DNA of 64,000 nucleotides from Cryptomeria japonica. Its lineage: Eukaryota > Streptophyta > Pinopsida > Cupressales > Cupressaceae. The DNA is taken from NCBI RefSeq assembly GCF_030272615.1, contig NC_081415.1, forward strand, positions 602,971,644 to 603,035,643. Direction: 5' to 3'. The notes under the pieces were generated by a model. That model saw only the letters and a program-made list of their open reading frames with translations, ran no database searches and had not been told where the DNA came from. The position numbers and the translations under genes are program-made. This document shows positions 24,463 through 35,738 of the stretch, piece after piece; the first letter of the stretch is position 1, and each line of letters starts with the position of its first letter.

Positions 24463-25116
24463 TGTTGCTTCCCAAAACCATAGATTTCCAAATCCTAAAA
24501 GTCTGCCAAGCTTTATGATTAGGTTTAACACTAATTTTGGAACGAATGGGGATCAACCTTAGATAGGATTGATCTCTCTTGCACTTTGGTTTTTCTAGAT
24601 CTAGGTGGGTATACCTCTTGATAATTTAAGCAACTTTAAAATTCTTATATAATTCTAATGAAACCCTTCTTAAATATATCTCAAATTAGCATGAATATTT
24701 GAAATAGACAAACTAGCTTTATTTCTTCTTCTACTACTTCTACTAATATTGAAAATTAAATGAATAAACTAAATTTTATTGAAAGATATTAAAAAATAAT
24801 TAAGATTGGTGTCTTTCCTATAGGACAATGGAGTACATTCACATACACCTCTTGACCATTATTTAAACTACTTCACACTTTAATTGTTTATATCTTGCAT
24901 AAATGTGCAACTATGCAATGTTAACAAGATCTTCTGCTTAATCTACCTAGTTCTTTTAATTGTTGTAACTTTATTAAATGGAGTTTAATTATAACTTGTA
25001 GAAGCCAATTAATTAGATTACACATTGCAAGAAAGATTCTTTGATAAATCATAATTATCCTTGAGAAATTGACTTAAATGATAAGGAAAAAACCAAACTG
25101 GAGACAACCATATAAC
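24463..25116 (-). repeat. R3 copy 2 (probable 5' LTR of element E), cut by LTR2 at 25117
   Basis: It starts TGTTGCTTCCCAAAACCATAG and matches 12581-13216. It stops abruptly at ACCATATAAC, where the minus-strand LTR2 begins. Confidence 0.75.
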
Positions 25117-27539
25117 TGTTAGACACAATGTACCACTAAGAGGGGGGTGAATTAGTGGTTTGAAAACTTTTCCTTTTATCTATTCTATGTGTGTATATTG
25201 GTTCTCAATCCTAACAGAAAGAAGACTTACCAGTTAGAGGGGAGACTAACTCAAATGCACTCACACATAAAGGGGACATCACATAACACCAACATATACG
25301 TGGAAAACCCAAGATGGGAAAAACCTCAGTGAGAAATGTTGTTGGAGTCTACTACTCCAATCCATCCTCACAATGAATCTCTGATTATAATATTTAGGGC
25401 ACCAACCCATAATTTAGGGCACCAACCCAAGGAGCACCAACCCCTACAGTAAGCTCCAACTCAATGATTACAAAATCATCTTTTGATACCAAATTTATCT
25501 TCTCGTTACAAAAGAAATTTGTAATACTCAAGTATGTCTCTCCACTATTTCTCCTCTCTACAGATCTCTGTTAGTTCTCTATTCACTTTTACTCTGCAAC
25601 AACCTTATCTCCTACTGCAACCCACTCTCTACTACACCTCACTCTCTATTGCACCCTTTCCGGTTTAGCCTCTTCTCCTTCTCTGTCAATTATGCTTTCT
25701 GTCAGTTCTGCACTATGTTAGTTCTCTCTTTTCTCAGCTACTCTGTTGCCCTCCATCGGTATTGCACTCTATTGGTTCTATACCTACCTTCTCTGCACTC
25801 TTCTGCAAATCTTCTTTGCCGGTATGGCCTCCAATGGTTTACTCGTCTATTAGACTCAATACCTAACTACCGATTTCCTCACTTGACTAATTTCACTTCT
25901 TCATCAGCAACACTCTCTCATTCAATGATAACCTTCATCGATTTTGGATTTCTTATTTATAAGCTGGTTTTTCCATCAAAAGCCAATTCAAATTTCAGCC
26001 CGTTAGGGTTTCCTCATCCACCTCGAGGAAAACCAAATCAAATTAGATCTCATCAAATCTGATTGCCAAGATTGATGAACTGCAATGCATTAATCAACCT
26101 CGTCATTTCCATGCCTTCTAGAATATACCCTCTATTTTAGGCAACTTGCTTTCAACCTGTCAGCGGATTTCTTGGTTGGTCACCAAGAATGGCTTCGTGG
26201 TTTCCTTCACCTGCCTCAATCTGCTCAAATAGTCTGTGTTGGATCTCTGTTGTCTATTTAACCTCGAGCTACAAACCTCTATTGCATGTCCCATGAATCA
26301 CGTAGTCGATAGAAATGTTGACCTATCACCTTCTACTCACCGCCTGACACTTTAACAACTCAATAAGTCGACATGTGCATACATACCACTTCACCTCCAC
26401 CTAACCCCTATGTCGGTATCCACCTTTGCTAGATCATTTGTAATGGTATGGATGGGATCACTGACCAACTCCATTATCAAGTTCTTCTATCGGCTTACTA
26501 ACCCTATCGGTTATACCCTAACCGGTCTTCTTTTGACCTTCCACTCTACTTCTCTTTCAGTGGAACACTCAACTTGTCAACACACTCTTGCTAACCTCCC
26601 TTATGCACATCCTCATCAGATGGGAGTCTTATGTATCTGCACTTTGTTAGCATTACTGGTGGACATACTTACTGGTAAACCCCTTGATGACACCATATCA
26701 TCAACCTTCAACTGTTTCCCTCTGAGGCATCTGCATGCTAGTTGCACTCTCTATTTGTAGCTACTCTACCTTTCCTACTTCTTCATCAGCCTAGACATCA
26801 TCTCAATTGATTTCTCAAGGTGACAAACCCATCACTCTTTAATTGACCCGACAACTCATCATTCCTTTTCTGTTGGTCCAGTGTACATCCTTGATTTAAT
26901 GCTCTTGAGGTATCTTTTTATCACTGGTTGATCTGGTGTGAGCCTTCAATGATCTACCTTTAACTCTATTGTCTTATCTCCAAGAACTATGGTGCACACT
27001 TTGCATAATAGGACATAAGCTCCACTTACCAGTGGGAGTGGATCCTTGTCATTTGCATTATGCAATGCATCAATGTGGCTTTCCTATTTGAGCAATATAT
27101 CCTTAAATAGTCACATGTGATCCAGTTGGGCATAGCCACTGTAATGCATCTCTTCTATGGGTTAGTGCATCTTTATCCTGTGGGAGTCCTCTTGTTTTGC
27201 ATCCACAAAGCATACCCATGACATGTACATCCTTTACCTCTTGTGTTGATGTGATTTAGATAAAATTCTGCCTCTTCACAGATGTCATCATTTGCCGGTT
27301 GTTATCTCATACAATTCTCTTTTCTATATCTTCAACACAAGTCATCCACTAACGTGTGTACTGGTGACTCCAATGGTCATTATACTGAATGACGTTATTT
27401 GCCTTACCAGTGACCTGCAAAGCTAGGTGACATCAAAGACATCACTTCCTATATGCATCAATGACAGTGTTGCACATGCATCTCTTATACCGTTACCCAT
27501 CCTATACTGGCTGAAATCAATGACAACACAATGCCAACA
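25117..27539 (-). repeat. LTR2 copy of element D (3' LTR, minus, 2,423 bp)
   Basis: The plus-strand ends read TGTTAGACACAATG and AATGCCAACA, the reverse complement of LTR2-b's ends. A purine tract lies just outside on the right (ATCTCCCCCTTTGGCATTG at 27540-27558), so this is the 3' LTR of a minus-strand element. The left flank ATAAC (25112-25116) would be the target duplication. Open frames inside (such as 25649-26062) look like chance frames. Confidence 0.85.
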
Positions 27540-28890
27540 ATCTCCCCCTTTGGCATTGATGTCAACACATGTAGTATTTGAAATATTATATATTCTCTCT
27601 CCCTTTGTGTGATCTATGGATTCTCACACATGTAGTATGTGGTATACTACATAGTCTCTCTCCCCCTTTGACAACAATGGCAAAGGGCACTATGAAGGTT
27701 TCTCACCTCCTTGTATTTACCGGTTAGTGATAGATATTTTTCTCCCCTTTTTTCTCTACCAGATGCATCTTCTCCTTTGAGCATCATTTTTTACATCTTA
27801 TCAAGTTGTATCACTTGAGATGGAGGGATTGACCATCAACTAACACCAATTGAGCATACTATATTGATACTAATTTTTCAAGCACTCAATTGTAGAAGGA
27901 TGTGTCAATGAATACTGCCTACCTATTGGTCAGAATGCATCAACTCCCACCTAATACCAAATTTTCTTTAGAATCAAGTGTGATTTTTCCATGAGTGCAA
28001 CCAATTGGAAAAGTAGATACCCTTAATCATGAAATTCTCCTGGGTATACCTACAACAATTCCCATCTTCTATAGTTGATGCAACTGGTACACCTTGTGTT
28101 AAAGTATGTCAGTTCCCCATAATAAGCACTTGAACTCCCCCTAAGTCATACATCTTAGGTCCTCATTGTCAGTTAGATCCTAAACTGGAGATCCAATCTT
28201 CACTATATACTAGTTGACCTATGGATATGTGATTAATCTATTGATCTATCAGCTCCATTATATATACCATTGCCTATGACATGATCCTGTAAGTACACAA
28301 TTCCATACAATATCATCATCATGTCATAAATTAAATCGTTTAGCCCTCAAAGGATGCATGAATATATAGCCAACAACCAGACCATCATATGTCTTTCTGG
28401 TCTTTATCAACACCACATGAGACATAAAATCCTCATTCCATACTACTGGGGTTAATACAATGATCTCAAAATTCATTGTCTTACATAACCTGCAAGTACC
28501 TATTAGCATTCTTATCGGTAACATACTGCACATATTGGTTTCTTGTACTAGTCCATCATCACTACTAGAGCACTTTCCTACAAATCCTCACATTATGTGT
28601 CACTTTGCATTTGATTCCAATTATTAATTTGTCATCCATGACACATGCAGTAGTGGTCCATCTTTCATCTATGGGTGTGTAGCCAAGGCAACCTCTACAC
28701 ACACTTATCTTCTTATTTCCTTCTTTCTTATCGACAACAACTTATTCTCTATTTTTACTCTTCCAATGAGGGGGTGAATGATAAGGTTAGTGTACTACTC
28801 CCTCTAAGGTCATGCATCTCCTTTAAGCATTAGGAGATATCACCTATGCATTGAATGCACAGTGTCAGTCCATGGATGCATCCTCAATGG
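27540..28890 (-). mobile_element. Element D interior: gag end and spacer without pol
   Basis: The reverse complement parallels element F: about 28870-28740 matches the gag tail at 6570-6640 (shared TGCATTGAATGCACA and TTAAAGGAGATG), and 28800-28600 matches 6660-6850. The rest is spacer with several CCCCCTTT blocks ending in the polypurine tract. It contains no polymerase domain and joins a partial LTR2 at about 28891. Confidence 0.6.
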
Positions 28891-30215
28891 CTAACTACCG
28901 ATTGCCTCACTGTAGTCGGTTGAACTCTTCAACCTTGATCTCCCTCACATTTAGTCTCTTCTTCTTCTTCTTGGTGAGTACTTGAATAATTTCACTTCTT
29001 CATCAATTTTGGCTTGCTTATTTATAAACTAGTTTTCCTGCCAAAAGCCAATTCAAATTTCAGGCGGTTAGGGTTTCCTCATCGACCTTGAGGAAAACCA
29101 AATCCAATCAGATCTCATTAGATCTGATTGCCTAGATTGATGAACTACAATTCATCAATAAACCCCACCATTTTCATGCCTTCTAGAACAGACCTTCTAT
29201 TTTTAACAACCTACTTTTAACCTGTCAACGGATTTATTGGTCGGTCACCAAAAATGGCTTCATGGTTTCCTTCACCTGCCTCGACTTGCTCAAATAGTTT
29301 GTGTTGGATCTCTATTTTCCATTTGACCTTGACCCGCAAACCACAATTGCATGTCTCGTGAATCATGCAGTTGACAAAAATGTTGACCTGTCACCTTCTA
29401 CTCACCGCCTGACACTTTACCAACTCAACAAGCCGACCTATGCATGCATGCCACTTCACCTCCACGTGGACCCTATTTTGGCATCCACCTTTGCTAAATC
29501 ATCTGTGTCAGTATGGATGGGATCACTGATCAACTCCAATACTAGGTTCTTCTATCGACTTACTAACCCTAGCGGTTATACCCTAATTGGTCTGCTTTCA
29601 AACTTGCACTCTACTTATCTTCTAGTAGAACACTCAACCATTCAACACACTCTTGCTAACCTCCCTTATGCACATCCTCATTAGATGGGAGTCCTCTATA
29701 TTTGTACTTTGTTAACATTACCAGTGGACATACTTACTAGTAAACCCCTTGATGACACCATGTCATGAACCTTCAATTGTTTGCCTCTGAGGCATCTGCA
29801 TGCTGGTTTAACTCTCAGCCAATTTATCAAGGTGACAAACCCATCACTCTTCAACTGTCCTAAAAACTCATCATGCCTTCTTTGTTGATCTAGTGTATAT
29901 CCCTGATTTCATGCTCTTGAGGCATCCTTTGTTTCACTGGTTGATTTGATGTGAGCCTTCAATCATCTTCCTTTAACTCTATTATCTTATCTCCAAGAAC
30001 TATGATGCACACTTTTCATAATAGGAGATAAGCTCCACTTAACAGTGGGAGTGGATCCTTGTCATCTGCATTCTATAATGCATCAATATGGCTTCCCTAT
30101 TTGAGAAGAATATCTTCAAACAGGCACATGTGAACTAGTTGGGCACACTCACTACCAGTCATCTCCTCTATTGGTGACTGCATCTTTATCCAATGCGAGT
30201 CTTTCTATTTTACCA
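28891..30215 (-). repeat. Truncated internal fragment of LTR2 (minus)
   Basis: It matches about 25873-27195 of the element D LTR through shared blocks such as CCTCGAGGAAAACC/CCTTGAGGAAAACC, TGATGGACTAC-type sequence and TGGATGGGATCACTGA. Both LTR ends are missing. It may be the remains of D's 5' LTR after a deletion. At about 30216 it gives way to plus-strand Copia gag. Confidence 0.7.
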
Positions 30216-30768
30216 GATGTACTAGTGGAACTCTTAAAGAAGATGAAATTGTTGCTAAGGTGCTGAAATCATTGCCTCCAACTTACAAACAAAAGGTAGC
30301 CACTACTGATGAGATCTAGAGTGTGATTATTGTGACAAGATATATGTTGGTTGGAAAGTTTGTTGCGTTTGAACTGAGCAAACTTGGTGAATCACATGGA
30401 AAGTCAAAGATAGCATTTAGATAATCTGTATCCAAAAAGAAGAGGTATGACCCTGATAAATGTAGAATATCTAGATATGAAAGAGAGAGAAGAGATATGG
30501 AAGAGAAATAAAGAGAATTGGATCATCTTTAAGCATTGATTACCTAGAGATTTTGTAAAGGAGCTAGTAAGTATGACGGAGAATTGCCTTTAAAATATTT
30601 TTCTTGCAATAAGATAGGACATTTTTCTTCTAGATGCCTGAAGAGAATGTCTAAGTATGATAGACTTGATAAATTTGATAAGCATGATAGAAATGATAGA
30701 TATGAGAAGCATGTGAAGTATGATAAGCCCTACAAGTCTAACTAGAAGTATAAGCATCAGAAGAACTA
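30216..30768 (+). pseudogene. Copia element H gag: UBN2-type end and zinc knuckle
   Basis: TSGTLKEDEIVAKVLKSLPP and the following residues are typical of the C-terminal half of plant Copia gag (UBN2 family). CNKIGHFSSRC with an upstream FS (about 30599-30637) is a knuckle missing its first Cys. A charged region of Lys, Asp and Tyr repeats leads to 30768. Several stops are present (for example after ATTDEI). The frame resumes at 35229 after a 4.46-kb insertion. The 5' part of gag is missing, cut at the join with the LTR2 fragment. Confidence 0.7.
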
Positions 30769-31596
30769 TGTCGTGCCCAAACTTTTGGGCACTCACGAAC
30801 AAAAAATGGAACAACAAATTTTTTTTTTGACCACACGAATTCACAACCTAACCTACAATATTATAACTTTATTTAGAGTTTTGTCTTATCTAGGATGTAA
30901 ATACATTTACTTACTAAGGTTGGGTAAATTAACCAACTCGAATGAGCGACTTGTTTAGTGAATATTAATTAGCATCATGGATTATTGGCTAGCTCAATTA
31001 CCTAAATCAAGTTCTCGCTAATTAAAAACAAGGGTTAATTAGTTATCTTCATGTATTTAATCATTCCCAATCATATAATGATAATACCATTAATTAATTG
31101 ATGCTCATGCAAAATCTATTATTTAAATCCAACCGATGAGGGTTCGAATTTCTATAATGTCATTTTCCCACTAAAACCAACAATAAGCTAAAGCCAATTC
31201 TAATTTTTCTAACCCCTTAATTTTGATGATTTAATTATTTCGGCCCAATCGGTCACAAGGCTTATGGTTCATAAGATTAATTTACAATTTCTCCTTTTAA
31301 AATTTTCCCCATTTACAATATAACCTAACGTCCAAATGAGTTGAGGAAAATCTATTGATTAATTAAATAAATTAATCGATTTAATGTATGGTGTATCCAA
31401 CTATAATAACCCTTCATTTTTAAACCCCTTTAATTAAAATTTTAATTCCCTAAAGAATAAAAGGACATATAATAATTCAATTATTAACTTAACCCCAATT
31501 ATATATTAAAATCAAATTTTAAAATTCCCACTTAAATTTCCCATCCCTAATTTAAAATTCTTTTTAAATAAAGAATTTCCGTTTTTCTAAAATGCT

Positions 31597-31695
31597 AACC
31601 CTAACCCGAAATTGGGTTAGGGTTGCATTTCTATTTATTCCTATTTTATTTTATCTCCTTACAATTTTATACCCTAACCCGAAATGGGTTAGGGT
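31597..31695. repeat. Two telomere-motif hairpins in solo LTR S
   Basis: The first has perfect 11-bp arms AACCCTAACCC (31597-31607) and GGGTTAGGGTT (31614-31624) with a 6-base loop. The second has perfect 10-bp arms ACCCTAACCC (31671-31680) and GGGTTAGGGT (31686-31695). The spacer loops are GAAATT and GAAAT. Confidence 0.85.
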
Positions 31696-31810
31696 TTATT
31701 ATACCATTTTTTAAATTTGTTTAGTGTGATTGCAGGTACGACGGATAGGGCACGACGGAGGGTTCGAAGAGGGAAGAGCGGAGGAAGTGCGTGGGGGGGG
31801 TTTTCGGGTG

Positions 31811-32014
31811 CCGCTGTGCGTACACACAGTGGCGGACGGCATAATCGCCGCCCACTATGTATACACACAGTGGCGGGCGCCGCTCACTGTGCCTAGCACA
31901 GTGGCGGCTGCGACCACTCCACTGTGTTACACACAGTGCAGTGCCCTTCAGCGTCGCCCACTGTGTGTAGCACAGTGGCCGAGCCGTGGCCGTCCACTGT
32001 GTTACACACAGTGG
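31811..32014. repeat. GC-rich array of six 21-22-bp palindromes (CCACTGTG-N5/6-CACAGTGG)
   Basis: Units are at 31811-31832, 31852-31873, 31884-31904, 31919-31939, 31958-31978 and 31994-32014. Each has 8-bp arms, perfect in the last two units and with one mismatch in most others. The loops are CGTACA, TATACA, CCTAG, TTACA, TGTAG and TTACA. Centres are about 32-41 bp apart, with CG-rich spacers. The surrounding LTR is AT-rich, so the array stands out in composition. A frame crossing it (31730-32161) encodes repeated PLCYTQW/PLCVAQW peptides, which I take as a by-product of the repeats. Confidence 0.9.
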
Positions 32015-32116
32015 CCTGCGGCTCAGTGCCCGTGTTTTCCCACATTTTGTTTTTTAAATATTTTAATATTTCATGGTTTTAAATTTTATATGATGTGTTT
32101 TTTTTTTAAATATCAA

Positions 32117-32290
32117 ATATATATATATATATATATATATGGTGCACATAATCATATATGAATATGTAAATATATATATATATTTGTATATATATATTTA
32201 TATATACATATAAACACTGCTATGATCAGAACATAACATATATGTATATATTTTTCTAAAGGCATCCACAAAGTATGTTTTCAGATGCAG

Positions 32291-32325
<35 letters not shown>

Positions 32326-32560
32326 ATTAGGAAGTCTATTCTGCAATATTTTTAACACAGCAACATGCAATACTTTATATATATATTTTTTTGTAACAGG
32401 GATACACAGGTTCAGAATATGTTTTTTTTTGTTGTTGCAGAGATATATACGTATAGAGATTTATATATATATATATATATATATCTATATATATATGTGT
32501 GTATATATATTTTCAATATATATATATACCTATATATTTATAGATATATTCAATAAATGT
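32117..32560. repeat. TA/TATG microsatellite tracts in solo LTR S
   Basis: There are several (AT)n runs, clearest at about 32117-32141, 32294-32322, 32461-32483 and 32510-32530, separated by T-rich sequence. Frames across them are simple-sequence peptides and are not genes. Confidence 0.9.
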
Positions 32561-35228
32561 TAAGACAATAGGGCTGGAAACCCTTATATTGTTTGAGATT
32601 CTAACATCTAAACATTTTGATCTTAGTCCTTTAACAACATTATGAATGAACTTATTCTTCTTTCCTTTCTTTTTTCTTTTTTTTTTACAGTCATTCATCA
32701 TGCCTACTTCAGCAATGTAAAATTACTAGGTCCCTTCCAACTATGTCTAAACAATAAAATAACAGCAATTTAAACTATGCAAGTAAATAATGAACCTAAT
32801 GCATTTCTTTCCTTTTTTTTTTTTCTAATATTGCAGTAAATAAACAAGTTAACAGACCATCTTTTTTTTGAGACAAGATTTATATGTAATCTACAGCAAC
32901 ATAATAGGCATCAAATTTTTAAATAAAGATTACATTGCTCACAGATTATTAATTTACAATGGCCCATATATAAAATGGGTGAATAAACTAACCAGTCTTT
33001 TCATTCCTAATCTTTATACAGAGGATAAGAGAAAACACCCTAAAGCCCTTTATTTACACATACATTTTGTTTTTTTGCTACAAATCATAAAGTTACATTT
33101 TCTTTCTTTGCTTTTCTGCAGTTAAATAGAAATCTGAATCTGAAAAGAAATATCTGCAACCAAACAAAATGCAACTCCTAGTCTCTTTTCCAAGCCACCT
33201 GCATGTAAAATTTTAGGGCTGTGACCATGGGATGCTCACCTCCTAGCCTAGGCTTACTAGAAGCCACCCCCGAGCTTGGAGAATCAAGACCTAGACGGGG
33301 TTACAACCAAGCAATACAACAAGCAAAAGGGAATAGAAATCAACACAACAAACACATCCCTTCCCAAGCTGAAACTCCATCACAAAATGTGATGCCTTAC
33401 TAGGGTGGAAGTGGACCAAGTACCATTGGGGAGATTGCAAGCCAAATTACAACTCAAGCCACCTCATGGCAATACAAAATACAACAACAGATTCATCTCA
33501 CACACCTTATGCCCCCCCAAAGGCTCAAAGCCATATTCTCTCCCCTTATGACCCCCAAATGCATACACAAGGCTATGTAGCAAGGGTCACAAAGGACACC
33601 CTTGAGATCACTCTCCTTAAGGAGAGCCTCTCACCCAAGGCTGTCATGCTCCTTCCACCCCAAGACCATCCTACTCCCCCAAGAGTAGGAGATCTTGGAC
33701 ACTCCCAAAACAAGAACACATAAACTAAAAAAACATAAAAATGAAAACTTACATTTCTCTTTTTTTTTCTACAACAATCTACATATACACAACTCTTTTC
33801 ACAAGCATTTATTTCAAAAGAAGGAACAACTTAAACAACATAAACAAAAGAGAATACAACCAACCTTAATCTACCAATAGGTATGTTAGACTTAGTTGGA
33901 GATGAGCTACCCAAATCCACACAAACTTTTTGCAATTCCTTGGCCCCCCCAAATTTTTCTATCGTAAAACTGGTTTTCCTCCAAAGTTTCTCCAAAAATC
34001 TCCAAGGATGGAGAGTGGGTGATTAGCTCACTAAGCTTCCATTATTAGCCGAAGAAGGCCTCTCTCACTCCTTCCAGCCTCTTGGATAGAGTGAGGGATC
34101 CCCCATTGGATTGGTCTTCCCTAAGTCTTACACACTCCCTAACCTAGGTACCTAGAGAAGGGTAATGGAAATGGGGAAGAGGGATAACTATCTCCAAGAA
34201 GGTTATCCTACCAAGGATGGCACTCCTATAGATGGAATTCGTCCATCTTGGGAAAACCACTTTTTTGGGTGGTTAAACAAGTCCTAAGGAAAAGGCACAT
34301 GGCCAATTTTGGCCTTCACCCATAGGTACCCCATGAGGCCTAATAGAAATGCTCTAAAATTGACTCTAGGAGTTGATTTGACCTTCAGAAAGTCCACCTA
34401 AAGTTAACCTACGGGTCAACTTTGAGTTGACCTTCCTTGAGGCTCACTAACCTAGATTTCTTGGTTCCTTCAAGGATAATTAGGAGATATAACAACTAGC
34501 AAAAATAAAACTCTCAAAAAAGGTGACATGACAAATTGCCAACACAACATACTACATAGGTGTCAAGTGACACTACAAAATAATTCCACATCACAATACA
34601 CACGTGGCAATTGTCCCTTAAACAATTTAAACAATCCAATAGATACAAATTACACTCATGCAACATTTTACATTTACGAATAAAATATAGTACATACGGG
34701 GTGTTGTCTCTCCAAATAGACAACCCCTGGTTTTACTAATGCACATTGGCCTAGGCTTGATTCTCCATAATATTTCCATGGTCACATGGATAATTTCCTG
34801 CACATCTCAATTAAAACATTATTACTTCCCAATAGCCTCATATAATATACAACACATAATCAGAATACAATACATTCATTCTGCAAAGACTTGTCATTAT
34901 AAAATACGATTTGTCACAAATCAAAGCAATTCATCATAATCCTCAAAATTTGATCCATCTACAAGATATGCAAACATATTTCTAACATTCTAACAAATCC
35001 TAAAATTCAAATAATAACATACATCATCACAATATTACCCTAATCTAGAATCATATAATATTCTATAATCCACAAGGCATAGAATTGAAGCATCCATATG
35101 TATCAATGTTACCAAAATCGTGAAACCATGTAAAGTTCTATATCCATAGTGTGTCAAAACTAGCATCCAAAATAGTTCCAAAATGAAAATAACTGAAGAG
35201 ATAGGATGGGTCAGGGTAGGGCCTCACA

Positions 35229-35738
35229 AACTGTTATTATGCTATTGATGAAGGTGTTATAGATGAAGAGTTAGAAGGATGAAATTGTGTTTATGGCTAT
35301 TAAAGAAGATGGATCATTACCTATTGATTCCACAAGCTGCACTATTGAGGAGAAAGCTTTAGCTGCTAAGGTTGAAGATAAAGATGAATGGGTGATTGAC
35401 AGCCAATGTTCACATCATATGACTGGTGATAAAAGAAAATTTGTGAGTATGGAAAAGTATGATGGTGGAATAGTAAGATTCAAAGATGAAAAAGCTTGTG
35501 TGATCCATGGTAGAGTTTCTATTTTCTTTGATGGGGAGCATAACATTGATGATCTCCTATATGTTGAAGGTTGGAAGCATAATCTTTTGAGTGTTTGGCA
35601 AATGGTTGGAAAAGGTTATTATTTGCAATTAAAAAATGCAAATTGCAAGGTCCTAAATGCCTCCAGTATAGACATTTCATCAGGAACTAATACTAAAGGT
35701 AATATTTTTCATTTGAATGCCAGTGAGAAGAGTTGTTT
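35229..35738 (+). pseudogene. Copia element H protease and pre-integrase region
   Basis: The frame continues the gag of 30216-30768. EWVIDSQCSHHMTGDKRKF is the plant Copia protease active-site block, with D-S-G changed to D-S-Q. HNLLSVWQMVGKGY and ASEKSCL are the conserved protease end and GAG-pre-integrase start. The catalytic change and a stop near 35282 make it inactive. The sequence departs from Copia at about 35738, where another LTR begins. Confidence 0.75.

Larger units (their letters stand above)
12581..25116 (-). mobile_element. Element E: LTR element (minus) bounded by R3 repeats, heavily nested
   Basis: Two direct copies of repeat R3 (12581 to about 13216, and 24463-25116) flank an interior that holds element C. 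On the minus strand, TTGGCGAGTCTGTTAGGGAC (within 24440-24460) lies 2 bases after the end of the right R3 copy, where a primer-binding site should be. It resembles the GGCGACTC-type sites of plant Gypsy elements. This makes the right R3 the 5' LTR. No RT is present. The right R3 is interrupted at 25117 by LTR2 of element D. Confidence 0.5.
30769..35228. mobile_element. Solo LTR 'S' (4,460 bp) inserted in Copia H
   Basis: It starts TGTCGTGCCC and ends GGGCCTCACA, so the termini are nearly inverted. The flanking 5-bp sequences are AACTA (30764-30768) and AACTG (35229-35233). Removing it rejoins the Copia gag with its protease in the expected order. No retroelement protein is inside. It contains telomere-like hairpins (31597-31695), a GC-rich palindrome array (31811-32014), TA microsatellites (about 32117-32560) and an exon-like GC-richer stretch near 33200-33720 of unknown nature. 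A solo LTR is the simplest reading. A degenerate non-autonomous element with no interior cannot be excluded. Confidence 0.65.

Noticed and set aside
25649-26760. Plus-strand frames of 137 and 116 codons
   Set aside because: They lie antisense inside an LTR2 copy and are not conserved in the other LTR2 copies.
31597-31695. Interstitial telomere
   Set aside because: Only two short inverted pairs, with no tandem TTTAGGG array.
31811-32014. CRISPR-like array
   Set aside because: Units are palindromic with variable loops and short uneven GC-rich spacers, in a plant LTR. There is no fixed direct repeat with unique spacers and no cas genes.
31730-32161. 143-codon open frame with repeated PLCYTQW peptides
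   Set aside because: It is produced by translating the palindrome array and runs into a TA microsatellite. No sign of selection on a protein.
32285-32563. Open frames of Ile/Tyr repeats
   Set aside because: Translation of TATA microsatellites.
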